Positions 8,193 to 16,800 of a DNA stretch of 64,000 nt are shown here, in pieces. The notes below the pieces were generated by a model. The model searched no databases, had not been told where the DNA came from, and worked only from the letters and a program-made list of their open reading frames with translations. The position numbers and the translations under genes are program-made. Numbering within the stretch: position 1 is the stretch's first letter; every line of letters starts with the position of its first letter. Location of the stretch: the NCBI GenBank assembly GCA_039888615.1, contig JBDQQS010000003.1, one strand, 5' to 3'. This stretch comes from Flavimaribacter sp039888615. GTDB lineage: Bacteria > Pseudomonadota > Alphaproteobacteria > Rhizobiales > Rhizobiaceae.

Positions 8193-8350
8193 ATCTGGCT
8201 TTGTTTCGGGATTTTGGTTGTTGCGAAACCGGATCTGGCTTTGTTTCGGGAATTCGGCTTTTCCGGAATTGTATCTGGGTTCGTTTCGGGAATCGGCCTT
8301 TTCAACTTCGATTTTGGCTTTGTTTCGGGAATCTGCGTTTTTCAGGTCAA
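8193..8350. repeat. Four imperfect 40-bp tandem repeats
   Basis: The 352 bases between the ABC exporter and the FAD dehydrogenase hold no convincing gene. They contain four head-to-tail copies of a unit with core TGGCTTTGTTTCGGGAAT, with the TGG at 8196, 8236, 8276 and 8315 (period 40, 40, 39). The core is well kept and the second half of each unit varies. A period not divisible by three argues against coding. The rest of the gap (8114-8192, 8351-8465) shows nothing else. Confidence 0.85.
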
Positions 8351-8465
8351 TGCATATAAAGCTGGACGTCAACCGACGCGCCTCTTTCGCTGCCCCGACT
8401 ATACCACAAAACGCTCCGAAAATCTTCTCCAATGTTCTCTTTTTGTTTCTAAGTCGCGTGGACTG

Positions 8466-10112
8466 CTATCCCTTCGCCGCGGCCCGGCCGGCGATCCTTC
8501 CGGAAAAGAGGCAGCCGCCGAGGAAGGTGCCTTCCAGGGCGTTGTAGCCATGAACGCCGCCTCCGCCGAAACCGGCGACTTCGCCCGCAGCATAAAGACC
8601 GGGAATCGGTTCACCACCGCTGTCCAGCACCCGTGACGACAGGTCGGTGTGGATGCCGCCGAGAGTCTTTCGAGTTAGAATATGCAGCCGGACTGCGATC
8701 AGGGGACCGTGTTTCGAATCGAGTATGCGGTGCGGCTTGGCGGTGCGGATCAGCTTGTCGCCGAGATAGTTTCGCGCGACGCGGATGGCCGCGACCTGGA
8801 GGTCCTTGGTATAGACGTTGTCGATTTCGCGATCGCGCATCTCGATCTGAGCCTTCAGCCGGCCGTGATCTATCAGGGCGTCGCCGGTCAATGCGTTCAT
8901 GCCCTCGACGAGGGATTCGAGCGTGTCGCGAACGACAAAATCCTCGCCCTTTTCCTTGAAAGCCTCAACGGGCGGCGGCGCGCCCTTCTTGACCCGCTGC
9001 AGCACCTGGCGAACGCTTTTGCCTGTCAGGTCGGGATTCTGCTCGGATCCCGAAAGCGCAAATTCCTTTTCAATGATCGACTGGTTGAGAACGAACCAGC
9101 TGTAGCCGCGACCGCTGCGCATAATGTGGCGAAGGGTCGACAGCGTGTCGAACCCCGGCAGGCACGGGACAGGCATGCGATTGCCTTCAGCATCGAACCA
9201 GAGCGACGACGGTCCGGGCAGGACGCGGATGCCATGAGCCGGCCAGATCGGCGCCCAGTTCTTCACGCCCTCCGTATAGTGCCACATCCGATCGGAATTG
9301 ATGATCGCGGCGCCCGCCGCCTCGCTGATTGCGAGCATGCGCCCGTCGACATGCGCCGGCACGCCGGAAATCATCTCCGCAGGCGGCTCGCCGAGGCGAT
9401 CCCTCGGCCAATTGCGACGAACGAGTTCATGATTGCCGCCGATGCCGCCCGAGGTGACGATCACCGCCTCCGCCGAAAACGAGAAATCTCCGGTCTCGAC
9501 GCGGCTGGATTCTTCGGCGCGCGGCTTTGCGCAGGCCTCGAGCAGCTTGCCGCGAACGCCGGTGACGGCGCCGTTGGTCACGATCAGCTCGTCGACGCGA
9601 TGCCGGAAACACAGTGTGACCAGCCCCTTGTCGACGCCTTCGCGCACGCGCCGCTCAAAAGGTTCGATCAGTCCGGGACCGGTGCCCCAGGTAATGTGGA
9701 AACGCGGCACGGAATTGCCGTGACCGTCAGCGAGGCCGCCGCCACGCTCGGCCCAGCCAACCACGGGAAACCAGCGCACGCCCTGTTGATGCAGCCAGGA
9801 CCGCTTTTCGCCCGCCGCGAAATCGACATAGGCCTCAGCCCATTTGCGTGGCCAGTGGTCGTCGTCCCGGTCGAACTGCGCAGAGCCTTGCCAGTCCTGC
9901 CAGGCGAGGTCGCGGCTGTCGCGGATGCCGAGGCGGCGTTGTTCAGGGGAGTTGACGAAAAACAGCCCTCCGAACGACCAGAAGGCCTGGCCGCCAAAAT
10001 TGTTCTCGTTTTCCTGATCGACGATGACGACGGACTTGCCGGCGTCGACGAGTTCAGTCGCGGCGACGAGACCCGCAAGTCCGGCGCCGACGATAATTGC
10101 GTCGCAGTCCAT
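8466..10112 (-). CDS. FAD-binding dehydrogenase (fumarate reductase/ketosteroid dehydrogenase type)
   Basis: A 548-residue flavoprotein. The N-terminal FAD-binding motif is DAIIVGAGLAGLVAATELVDAG, and near the C-terminus comes LYAAGEVAGFGGGGVHGYNALEGTFLGGCLFSGR, which closes over the flavin in the succinate dehydrogenase/fumarate reductase superfamily. A GGIHTD segment near residue 490 is typical of the capping domain. The substrate is unknown. The start at 10112 has GGAGG five bases upstream; the ATG at 10124 would put that site inside the gene. Transcribed away from the envelope gene pair upstream. Confidence 0.82.
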   Translation of the reverse strand: MDCDAIIVGAGLAGLVAATELVDAGKSVVIVDQENENNFGGQAFWSFGGLFFVNSPEQRRLGIRDSRDLAWQDWQGSAQFDRDDDHWPRKWAEAYVDFAAGEKRSWLHQQGVRWFPVVGWAERGGGLADGHGNSVPRFHITWGTGPGLIEPFERRVREGVDKGLVTLCFRHRVDELIVTNGAVTGVRGKLLEACAKPRAEESSRVETGDFSFSAEAVIVTSGGIGGNHELVRRNWPRDRLGEPPAEMISGVPAHVDGRMLAISEAAGAAIINSDRMWHYTEGVKNWAPIWPAHGIRVLPGPSSLWFDAEGNRMPVPCLPGFDTLSTLRHIMRSGRGYSWFVLNQSIIEKEFALSGSEQNPDLTGKSVRQVLQRVKKGAPPPVEAFKEKGEDFVVRDTLESLVEGMNALTGDALIDHGRLKAQIEMRDREIDNVYTKDLQVAAIRVARNYLGDKLIRTAKPHRILDSKHGPLIAVRLHILTRKTLGGIHTDLSSRVLDSGGEPIPGLYAAGEVAGFGGGGVHGYNALEGTFLGGCLFSGRIAGRAAAKG

Positions 10113-10161
10113 GTATCCTCCCATGTCGCGGCCGGTCTCCCGCCGGCGGCGATCCGTTCTT

Positions 10162-11193
10162 TTATCGCTCCGTCAGTTTCAGCTCGATGCGGCGGTTGGT
10201 GGCGCGGGCCTCACGCGAATCGCCCTCCTCGATGGGCTGGAATTCGCCGAAGCCTGCCGCGACCAGCCGCTCGGCCGGAACGCCCTGTTCGATCAGGAAC
10301 TTGACCACCGATGTGGCGCGCGCCGAGGAAAGCTCCCAGTTGTCGGCGTAGCGGCCGGCTCCAGACAGCGGCACGTTATCCGTATGGCCGTCGACGCGCA
10401 GAACCCAGTTGATGTCGGACGGGATTTCGCGGGACAGGTCGCGCAACGCCTGGGCCAGCTTGGCCATCTCGACCTCGCCGGCCTCGTTGAGGTCCGCGCC
10501 GCCGGACGGAAACAGCACTTCCGACTGGAAAACGAAGCGGTCGCCGACAATGCGGATGTTTTCCCGATCCGACAGGATCTCGCGCAATCGTCCGAAGAAA
10601 TCCGAGCGGTAGCGGTTCAGTTCCTGCACGCGCTGGGCCAGCGCCACATTCAGGCGGCGGCCGAGATCGGCGATCTTGACCTGGCTCTCCCGGTCCTTTT
10701 CCTCCGACACTTCCAGCGCGTCTTCGAGCGCCGCGATCTGGCGGCGCAGAGCCGAAATCTGCTGGTTGAGAAGCTCTACCTGGGCCAGCGCACGCTGACT
10801 GACCTGGCGCTCCTCGTCCAGCGTATCCTCCAGCGCGCCGATCCGCTGCTGGGCCAGATCCGAAGCGCCCGATCCGCGGTCGAGTATTTGTTGCAGCCGC
10901 GAGCGCTCGTCCTCGGCCGCAGACAGCGACGCCTGCAGGTTCGCCAGCGAATCCTCCAGGTCCTGGTTGCTCGACCGTTCGAGCGCCAAGAGTTGCGTCA
11001 GTTCGTTGATCTGGCTGTTCAGGCGATTAAGAACTTCGTCGCGGCCGCTGATTTCACGGCTTAAGAGAAACTGCGCAAGCACGAAGACCGAGAGCAGGAA
11101 CATGATGGCGAGAAGCAGCGTCGACAGGGCGTCGACGAAACCCGGCCAGTAGTCGACGCTCCTGTATCCTCTCCTGCTTTTGGCGAGCGCCAT
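10162..11193 (-). CDS. OmpA/MotB-like peptidoglycan-binding membrane protein
   Basis: A 343-residue protein: one membrane helix (about residues 20-42), a long coiled coil (about 48-195, rich in LEDSLANL-like heptads) and a C-terminal OmpA domain with RVDGHTDNVPLSG and ATNRRIELKL, which bind peptidoglycan. It is paired with a MotA/TolQ-type channel three bases upstream, as in proton-driven stator complexes. The very long coiled coil and the lack of flagellar genes nearby suggest an envelope machine rather than a flagellar stator. Function is inferred from architecture. Confidence 0.8.
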   Translation of the reverse strand: MALAKSRRGYRSVDYWPGFVDALSTLLLAIMFLLSVFVLAQFLLSREISGRDEVLNRLNSQINELTQLLALERSSNQDLEDSLANLQASLSAAEDERSRLQQILDRGSGASDLAQQRIGALEDTLDEERQVSQRALAQVELLNQQISALRRQIAALEDALEVSEEKDRESQVKIADLGRRLNVALAQRVQELNRYRSDFFGRLREILSDRENIRIVGDRFVFQSEVLFPSGGADLNEAGEVEMAKLAQALRDLSREIPSDINWVLRVDGHTDNVPLSGAGRYADNWELSSARATSVVKFLIEQGVPAERLVAAGFGEFQPIEEGDSREARATNRRIELKLTER

Positions 11194-11196
11194 CGG

Positions 11197-12243
11197 CTAC
11201 CGATCTCCCCTGCCGCCGCCGAGCCGCTCTATCTTTTCGCTGAGCCTTTCCAGCGTGGCGCGCAGCGCCTTCGATTCGGCCTGCTGAGCCTCGATCCAGT
11301 CGCGCAGCATCTGCTGTTCGCTGCGCATGTTCTTGACGAGGCCCTGAATGCCCTCGGCAAGATTGGCCATCGCGGCGGTGGAGCGCTGGTTGATGCCGCC
11401 GCCGGACTGCGCCATGTGCTGCACCGTCTCGGACAGACGGCGAATATCTTCGGCGTTGTCGGCTCCGCCTGCGGATTCGTGCACGACGTCGAAATCCGGA
11501 TCGGTGACCGTCGACAACCAGTTTTCCAGCTCGGTGTAGAACCGGTTCTGGGCGCGGCCGGCCTGAAGGTCGAGAAAGCCGAGAACAAGAGAGCCGGCGA
11601 GACCGAAAAGCGACGAGGAAAACGCCGTTCCCATGCCGTCAAGCGGCGAGGAAAGCCCGTCCTTCAGGGCCGCCAGCACGTCATTCGTGTCGCCGGTTCC
11701 AGGATCCAGCGACTGGATAACCGTGTTGATCGAGCCGATCGTCTGTAGCAGGCCCCAGAAGGTGCCGAGCAGGCCGAGAAAGACCAGAAGCCCGATGAGA
11801 TAGCGTGACGTATCGCGCGATTCGTCAAGGCGCGTGGCGATCGAATCCAGAATGGAGCGCAACGACGACGTCGTCAGGGACATCGATTCCTTGCGGGTGA
11901 GAAATGCGCGCATCGGCGCCAGCAGCGTCGGCTCGCGAACATTGCGCACGCGGTCTGCGCCCTGCACAAAGGAATTTACCCAGCGTACTTCCGGCCGCAA
12001 TCGCAGCACCTGGTTGAAGACCAGGAAAACGCCAATCGCGAGAACGAAAAGGATGAGCCCGTTGAGACCGGGATTGGCGAAAAACGCCTCCGATATCTGC
12101 CGATACAGTATAGCGGCCAGAAATCCCGATATTATGAGGAAGATCAGCTGGCTCCAGAAAAAGACGAGCGGGCTGGACAGCCGGCTCGGCTGAAGACCAT
12201 CCTGATCCGATAAGCCCCATCCCGATAGTCTCAGTTTTGCCAT
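11197..12243 (-). CDS. MotA/TolQ/ExbB-like proton channel subunit
   Basis: A 348-residue membrane protein with helices near residues 28-48, 58-78, 148-166 and 205-228. The latter part carries the MotA/TolQ core: LLVFLGLLGTFWGLLQTIGSI and GLSSPLDGMGTAFSSSLFGLAGSLVLGF. A C-terminal coiled coil follows. The gene is three bases ahead of its OmpA-like partner, so the two form an operon. The ATG at 12243 is used; a TTG two codons upstream is less likely. The upstream 228 bases to the next gene show nothing identifiable. Confidence 0.8.
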   Translation of the reverse strand: MAKLRLSGWGLSDQDGLQPSRLSSPLVFFWSQLIFLIISGFLAAILYRQISEAFFANPGLNGLILFVLAIGVFLVFNQVLRLRPEVRWVNSFVQGADRVRNVREPTLLAPMRAFLTRKESMSLTTSSLRSILDSIATRLDESRDTSRYLIGLLVFLGLLGTFWGLLQTIGSINTVIQSLDPGTGDTNDVLAALKDGLSSPLDGMGTAFSSSLFGLAGSLVLGFLDLQAGRAQNRFYTELENWLSTVTDPDFDVVHESAGGADNAEDIRRLSETVQHMAQSGGGINQRSTAAMANLAEGIQGLVKNMRSEQQMLRDWIEAQQAESKALRATLERLSEKIERLGGGRGDR

Positions 12244-12471
12244 ATGCAAGAAACCCCAGATTCTACATCAGCCGGCCATTCCTTCAGCCAACCGGTCTGC
12301 CGGATTCATGCCCGCGTCCCGTTCGGGTGAGCACAATAGTACACAGGAATCATTGCCTCCCCTCCGGCACGGAAGAGAGATAAACAAAAACAAGGACAAA
12401 ATAAAAGACTTGTTGGGCAACAACGAGACAGAAAAGGAGCGTAACCGCAGAATAACGCCGATATGTGTTCG

Positions 12472-13266
12472 TCAGACGGCCGGCCGCTTGAGCGCCTGCA
12501 TCAGTTCTCGCTGGATCCGCTCGTTGCCGGTCACGACGGAGCCGGTCTCGAAGATCCTGTTTCCGCCGGAGTGGTCGGAAACGAAACCGCCTGCTTCGCG
12601 GATGAGGATAATTCCGGCGGCGATGTCCCAGGGGCTGAGGCCCTCTTCCCAGAAACCGTCATAGCGGCCGGCTGCGACATAGGCGAGATCAAGGGCGGCG
12701 GAGCCGCTGCGGCGAATGCCCGCCACTTCGCCCATCACATTGCGCAGTTCGATTAGAAACTGGCCGTGTTTGCCGCGACCGAGATGCGGGACGCCGGTGC
12801 CGATGACGCAATCGGTGAGGGTCTTTCTCGCCGCCACCCGCATGCGCCGGTCGTTGACGAACGCGCCGCCGCCGCGTTCCGCGATGAAGAGTTCGTCCGT
12901 GACCGGGTTGTAGACAACGCCGGCGACCATCTCGCCCTGCCGTTCAAGCCCGATCGAGACCGCAAAATGCGGGATACCGTGCAGAAAGTTGGTGGTGCCG
13001 TCCAGCGGGTCGACGATCCAGCGATGCTGCCCGTCCGTGCCCTTTTCCTCTTCGCTTTCCTCGCCGAGGAAGCCGTAGGTCGGCCGGGCTTTCAGCAATT
13101 CCCTGCGGATCACGTCCTCGGCTTTTTTGTCGGCCTGGCTGACATAGTCGCTTGGACCTTTCAGCGAGACCTGCAGGTTCTGAACTTCGCCGAAATCGCG
13201 CGAAAGGGACCGGCCCGCCTTGAAGGCGGCCTGAACCATGACGTTGAGAAGGGCTGAACGGGCCAT
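12472..13266 (-). CDS. Inositol monophosphatase family protein (SuhB-like)
   Basis: A 264-residue Mg-dependent phosphatase. The metal site is clear: GEESEEE with Glu69-Glu70, IVDPLDGTTNFLHG with Asp86 and Asp89, and SPWDIAAG near residue 219. Probable activity is dephosphorylation of myo-inositol 1-phosphate or a related sugar phosphate; SuhB-like members also influence rRNA transcription in some bacteria. The open frame extends 28 codons upstream, but the ATG at 13266 has AGGAAAAG ahead and gives the family N-terminus. A second family member of the HisN type lies at 58014-58787. Confidence 0.88.
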   Translation of the reverse strand: MARSALLNVMVQAAFKAGRSLSRDFGEVQNLQVSLKGPSDYVSQADKKAEDVIRRELLKARPTYGFLGEESEEEKGTDGQHRWIVDPLDGTTNFLHGIPHFAVSIGLERQGEMVAGVVYNPVTDELFIAERGGGAFVNDRRMRVAARKTLTDCVIGTGVPHLGRGKHGQFLIELRNVMGEVAGIRRSGSAALDLAYVAAGRYDGFWEEGLSPWDIAAGIILIREAGGFVSDHSGGNRIFETGSVVTGNERIQRELMQALKRPAV

Positions 13267-13297
13267 TGATAGCGTCTTTTCCTGGCGGTTGACCGGC

Positions 13298-13374
13298 CTA
13301 GTGGAGCAAATTCGACATTTGAGTCCCGCAAGTCGCGAATTCATTTTCAAATGTCAAATTAAAAGCTCCACTAG
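13298..13374. repeat. 77-bp palindromic element, copy 1
   Basis: Begins CTAGTGGAGC and ends with its exact complement GCTCCACTAG; the arms continue inward with an imperfect match that includes CGACATTTGA on the left and TCAAATGTC on the right. The layout (CTAG ends, short inverted arms, non-coding middle) is like a miniature inverted-repeat element or an intergenic hairpin repeat. Located just upstream of the IMPase-like gene. Confidence 0.7.
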
Positions 13375-13387
13375 AATTATAATCCAG

Positions 13388-13464
13388 CTAGTGGTCCTGA
13401 AGATTGCGACATTTGCTGCGGAACAAGTCGCATCGGGATGCAAATGTCGGAATCGGACCACTAG
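13388..13464. repeat. 77-bp palindromic element, copy 2, containing the efp stop codon
   Basis: Same length as copy 1 and only 13 bases away. It begins CTAGTGGTCC and ends GGACCACTAG, with inner arms GCGACATTTGC and GCAAATGTCGG. The shared CTAGTGG ends and the CGACATTTG core show that both copies belong to one family. The TAG stop of efp (13461-13463) is read from the terminal CTAG of this element. Confidence 0.72.
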
Positions 13465-14024
13465 TCTGCGCGGCGGATGTAGCTGATCTCGTTGGTGTCG
13501 ACAAGGATGGTTTCGCCCGCCTCGATGAAAGGCGGAACCATGACGCGGATGCCGTTTTCCATGACCGCCGGCTTGTAGGACGACGCAGCCGTCTGGCCTT
13601 TCACCACCGGATCGGCCTCGACGATCTTCAGCGTGACCTGGTCGGGAAGCGAGACGCCGATCGGCTTTTCTTCATAGAGCTCGACCGTCACCATCATGCC
13701 GTCCTGCAGGAAGTTCGAGCGATCGCCAACGAAATCATGCTGCAGTTCAAGCTGTTCGTAGCTTTCGGTGTCCATGAAAACCAACATGTCTCCCTGCTCG
13801 TAGAGATACTGGAATTCCTTCTGTTCGAGGCGCACCTTCTCGACCGTTTCCGATGCGCGGAAACGTTCGTTCAATTTGGTGCCGTCGATCAGATTCTTCA
13901 GTTCGACCTGGTTGAACGCGCCGCCCTTGCCGGGCTTGACCGCATTGGTCTTGACCGCGGCCCAGAGGCCGCCATTGTGCTCGATGACGTTCCCGGGACG
14001 AATTTCGTTTCCGTTGATTTTCAT
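13461..14024 (-). CDS. efp: Translation elongation factor P
   Basis: A 187-residue protein that relieves ribosome stalling at polyproline. The KOW-like N-terminal domain begins MKINGNEIRPGNVIEHNGGLW, with Lys33 in the tip loop KPGKGGAF at the position modified by beta-lysylation in many bacteria. Two OB domains follow, with the conserved PLP-type region VKGQTAASSYKPA and the tail SYIRRAD. The frame is open 14 codons upstream but the family start is the ATG at 14024. The last codon GAC is followed directly by a TAG that belongs to a 77-bp palindromic element. Confidence 0.96.
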   Translation of the reverse strand: MKINGNEIRPGNVIEHNGGLWAAVKTNAVKPGKGGAFNQVELKNLIDGTKLNERFRASETVEKVRLEQKEFQYLYEQGDMLVFMDTESYEQLELQHDFVGDRSNFLQDGMMVTVELYEEKPIGVSLPDQVTLKIVEADPVVKGQTAASSYKPAVMENGIRVMVPPFIEAGETILVDTNEISYIRRAD

Positions 14025-14110
14025 TGCTGTGGTCCGGTTGTTGAGAAATCCGCGCTTCCAGACCACAAAAGCAGCCGAGTTTCAAGCCCGAACGCCTGTC
14101 CGGAGCCGGC

Positions 14111-15133
14111 TTAGAAGCGAGACCGGAAATTGTTGGCGGCTTCGATGCCGGCTTTCTGCTCTTCGGCGGTCAGGCCTTGAAAGAAATCTTCAAGCGACGC
14201 GTCCTCCAGTCCCGCGCGACGCGACAGGATATACCATTTCGCGGCCTCGATTGGATCAGGGCGCGTGCCGATCGCGTTGATATAGAGATGCGCGATCCTG
14301 TTCTGCGCCATGACGTTTCCGGAATTCGCCGCCCGACGCATCCAGCCGAAACCGGCGTCAAAGTTGGGATCGCCGCCGATCCCGTCGATCAGCCACACGG
14401 CGATGTCGAGCTGGGCGGTGTCGTAGCCCGACCGCGCGGCGCGTATCATCCATTTCCGCGCCTTGTCCAGATCCGGCTCCGTGTTGCCGATACCGTAGGC
14501 TCGGATTTGCGCCAGCGCGAATTGCGCGTCGGCGATGCCCGCCTCCGCCGAGGCAAGCATATAGGGCAGCGCCGCCTTAACGCCTTCAGCTCCCGGCTGG
14601 TCGGTGATCAGCAATTGTCCGTAGTTGAACTGCGCCGAAGAATTTCCGGCGTCGGCCGCCTTTTTCATCAGTTCGCGGGCACGATCCCGGTCCTTTTCGA
14701 CCTGCGTTCCCTCAAGCAACATGAGTGCGTATTTCAATTGCGCAGTCGGGTCACCGCTTTTGGCCGCCGCGGAATACCAAAACGCCGCCTCGTCGGGATC
14801 TTTCGGAACGCCAAGGCCCTCCGAATAGATTTCCGCGACCAGCGTCTGGGCGGCCGGATCTCCGAGCTTGGCGCGCGGCAGCGCGAATTCCAGCGCCGTC
14901 AGATAATATCCGCGCTGAAAGGCGCCATAGGCGATATCGGCGCCTTCCATCGGGGTTTCGGGCGCATCCTCTGCTGTATCCGCCTCGACCGCTGACTCGT
15001 CCGGAATATAGTCGTCCTGCGGCAACGCCGGATGGTCGTTATCCGCGAATGGCGACGGCGCGGCGGGTTGGGCGTGCGCGGCGACGACGCACTGCAGCCC
15101 CAGCGCCAGCAATATGAGCATGATCCTTTTCAT
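14111..15133 (-). CDS. Secreted Sel1-repeat (TPR-like) protein
   Basis: A 340-residue periplasmic protein: signal peptide (MKRIMLILLALGLQCVVAAHAQ), an acidic proline-rich linker (about residues 22-65) and at least six Sel1 repeats, seen as the recurring pattern AA..G...AQ...A..Y..G (for example AAAKSGDPTAQLKYALMLLEG). Such repeats are protein-interaction scaffolds; partner unknown. The frame is open 17 codons upstream, but the ATG at 15133 starts a proper signal sequence. It is ten bases downstream of the ThiE-like gene, so the two are probably co-transcribed. Confidence 0.82.
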   Translation of the reverse strand: MKRIMLILLALGLQCVVAAHAQPAAPSPFADNDHPALPQDDYIPDESAVEADTAEDAPETPMEGADIAYGAFQRGYYLTALEFALPRAKLGDPAAQTLVAEIYSEGLGVPKDPDEAAFWYSAAAKSGDPTAQLKYALMLLEGTQVEKDRDRARELMKKAADAGNSSAQFNYGQLLITDQPGAEGVKAALPYMLASAEAGIADAQFALAQIRAYGIGNTEPDLDKARKWMIRAARSGYDTAQLDIAVWLIDGIGGDPNFDAGFGWMRRAANSGNVMAQNRIAHLYINAIGTRPDPIEAAKWYILSRRAGLEDASLEDFFQGLTAEEQKAGIEAANNFRSRF

Positions 15134-15143
15134 CGCCGGGCAC

Positions 15144-15788
15144 TCAATCGTCAAACCGTGGCGCTTTTTCGTCAAGCAACGCATTTACAGCAGCAACGAT
15201 CTGCGCCGATTGCGCGGGCTCGGCGAACACGGCGGATCCGAGCGCAACGAAGTCCGCGCCGTGCTCCGCGACGGTCAAAGCGCTTTCGGGATCGAGCCCG
15301 CCCATGACGAGACTGGGAATCTGCACAATTTCCGACCACCATTCGGCGAGCGCAAGGTTCTTCGAATGCGGCTCCGGCTTGATATCGCCTCTGAGCTTTC
15401 CGAAAAACACATAGTCGGGCTGGGCTTCTCCGGCGTCCAGCGCGGCGTGACGTGTCTGCGGATTGCCGCCGCCGACGATGAGCTGCGGCGCATGTTTTTC
15501 CACGGACTCGCGCAAGGCGGTCGCCGGGCCGTCAATATGCAGCCCGTCAGCCTTGACGCGCATGGCGATCCGCTCTTCGCCGCACACCAGCGCCGCGACG
15601 CCCCTTTCCTGGATCACCGGAACCGCCCTGGCGGCGAGATTCTGGAAATCCACTTCATTGAGATCGCCCTGCGGAAGAACAACGGTCGCGACGTCGCCGC
15701 CGCGCAGCGCGTCGCCGAGCAAGCTGGCGAGCGCGTCCGGATCAGCGATCGGCGGCGCAATGAGGACGAGACGGCAACGGCTGGTCAT
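15144..15788 (-). CDS. ThiE-like thiamine-phosphate synthase family protein
   Basis: A 214-residue TIM-barrel protein with the ThiE order of motifs: RLVLIAPP at the N-terminus, ADGLHIDG mid-protein, LIVGGGNPQTRHAALDAGEAQPDYVFFGKL and a C-terminal MGGLDPESA...GADFVALGSAVF that resembles the phosphate-binding part. Bona fide ThiE joins the pyrimidine and thiazole halves of thiamine. Several active-site motifs look divergent (GGNPQT where ThiE has a serine-rich loop), and no other thi gene or THI-box is near, so the role in thiamine synthesis is uncertain. Start chosen at the ATG 15788 before a beta-strand N-terminus. Confidence 0.7.
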   Translation of the reverse strand: MTSRCRLVLIAPPIADPDALASLLGDALRGGDVATVVLPQGDLNEVDFQNLAARAVPVIQERGVAALVCGEERIAMRVKADGLHIDGPATALRESVEKHAPQLIVGGGNPQTRHAALDAGEAQPDYVFFGKLRGDIKPEPHSKNLALAEWWSEIVQIPSLVMGGLDPESALTVAEHGADFVALGSAVFAEPAQSAQIVAAVNALLDEKAPRFDD

Positions 15789-15998
15789 GATCTTTCGGCT
15801 CCGGGCCTGGCGTTGTGCGTGGCGCGATTGGCGCCGGCGCATTCAAATCGCCGGGCGCCTTGTGGTTTTCTGCAATGAAATTCGCTATCAAGCACGCTGT
15901 TCGCTTTTGCCGCTTCAAATTCAATCCACGGTTCGAGCATGAAATTCGAAACGGGACTATCCTGGTTCCCGATAGACCACCTTTTGTGAAGGATCAAC

Positions 15999-16772
15999 AT
16001 GCCGACCGATCTTGCATTCTATGCGGCAGCCATCCCGGCCGTGATCCTGGTCGGCCTGTCGAAGGGCGGTTTCGGCGGCGCCTTCGCGCTCATGGGCGTA
16101 CCGATTCTCGCCCTGGTTGTTTCACCGGTCAAGGCGGCGGCGATCATGCTGCCCATCCTCATCGTCATGGACATTGCAAGCCTGTGGGCCTGGCGACATT
16201 TCAACGACATGAGGACTTTGAAAGATCTGGTGCCCGGATCTCTGGTCGGCCTGACGATAGGCTGGCTCACCGCGGCCTGGCTCGACGATGCGCTGATCCA
16301 GCTTCTGCTTGGATGCGTCGCGGTCATATTCGTCGGCCGGATGGTCTATCAGCAGTTCTTCGCCTCCATGGAGGTGCGCGGCAAACCGGCGCCGCATAGT
16401 CCGGTCAAGGGAACGATCTGGGGAACGGTCGCCGGCTTCACGAGCTTCGTGTCGCACGCGGGCGGTCCGCCCTTTCAGATTTACACGGTGCCGCTGAAGC
16501 TCGACCCGAAGCTGTTTGCCGGCACCAGCGCCCGGTTTTTCGCGCTGATGAACTTTCTCAAGCTCGGACCCTATTTCGCGCTCGGCCAGTTCGACACATC
16601 GAACCTTGCGACAAGCGCGGTGCTTTTGCCGCTCGCGCCTATTGCGACCCTTGCCGGCGCCTGGATCGTGAAACGGATGAGCCCGAAGGTCTTTTATCCA
16701 TTCATGTATGTTCTGATCGTATTGACCGGACTAAAGCTTGTTGCCGACGGGCTGCTTGCTGTAATGCAATAG
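15999..16772 (+). CDS. TauE/SafE family sulfite or sulfonate exporter-like permease
   Basis: A 257-residue integral membrane protein with about seven or eight hydrophobic helices arranged as two halves. The first half has the family signature GLSKGGFGGAFALMGVPILAL and the second half GFTSFVSHAGGPPFQIY, a typical TauE/SafE repeat with an AGGPP motif. Family members move sulfite, sulfoacetate or other small organic anions; the substrate here is not evident. AAGGATCAAC precedes the ATG. It is followed after 28 bases by an acyl-CoA synthetase gene and may be co-transcribed with it. Confidence 0.83.
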   Translation: MPTDLAFYAAAIPAVILVGLSKGGFGGAFALMGVPILALVVSPVKAAAIMLPILIVMDIASLWAWRHFNDMRTLKDLVPGSLVGLTIGWLTAAWLDDALIQLLLGCVAVIFVGRMVYQQFFASMEVRGKPAPHSPVKGTIWGTVAGFTSFVSHAGGPPFQIYTVPLKLDPKLFAGTSARFFALMNFLKLGPYFALGQFDTSNLATSAVLLPLAPIATLAGAWIVKRMSPKVFYPFMYVLIVLTGLKLVADGLLAVMQ

Positions 16773-16800
16773 CTTCAATTGCAGGCCAACCGGAGGAACC

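Noticed and set aside
8193..8350. Repeat block considered as a CRISPR array
   Set aside because: The cores are contiguous imperfect tandem units with related, not unique, intervals; no cas gene is present.
10162..12243. Flagellar MotAB stator
   Set aside because: Partner architecture and lack of flagellar neighbours do not fit a standard flagellar stator.
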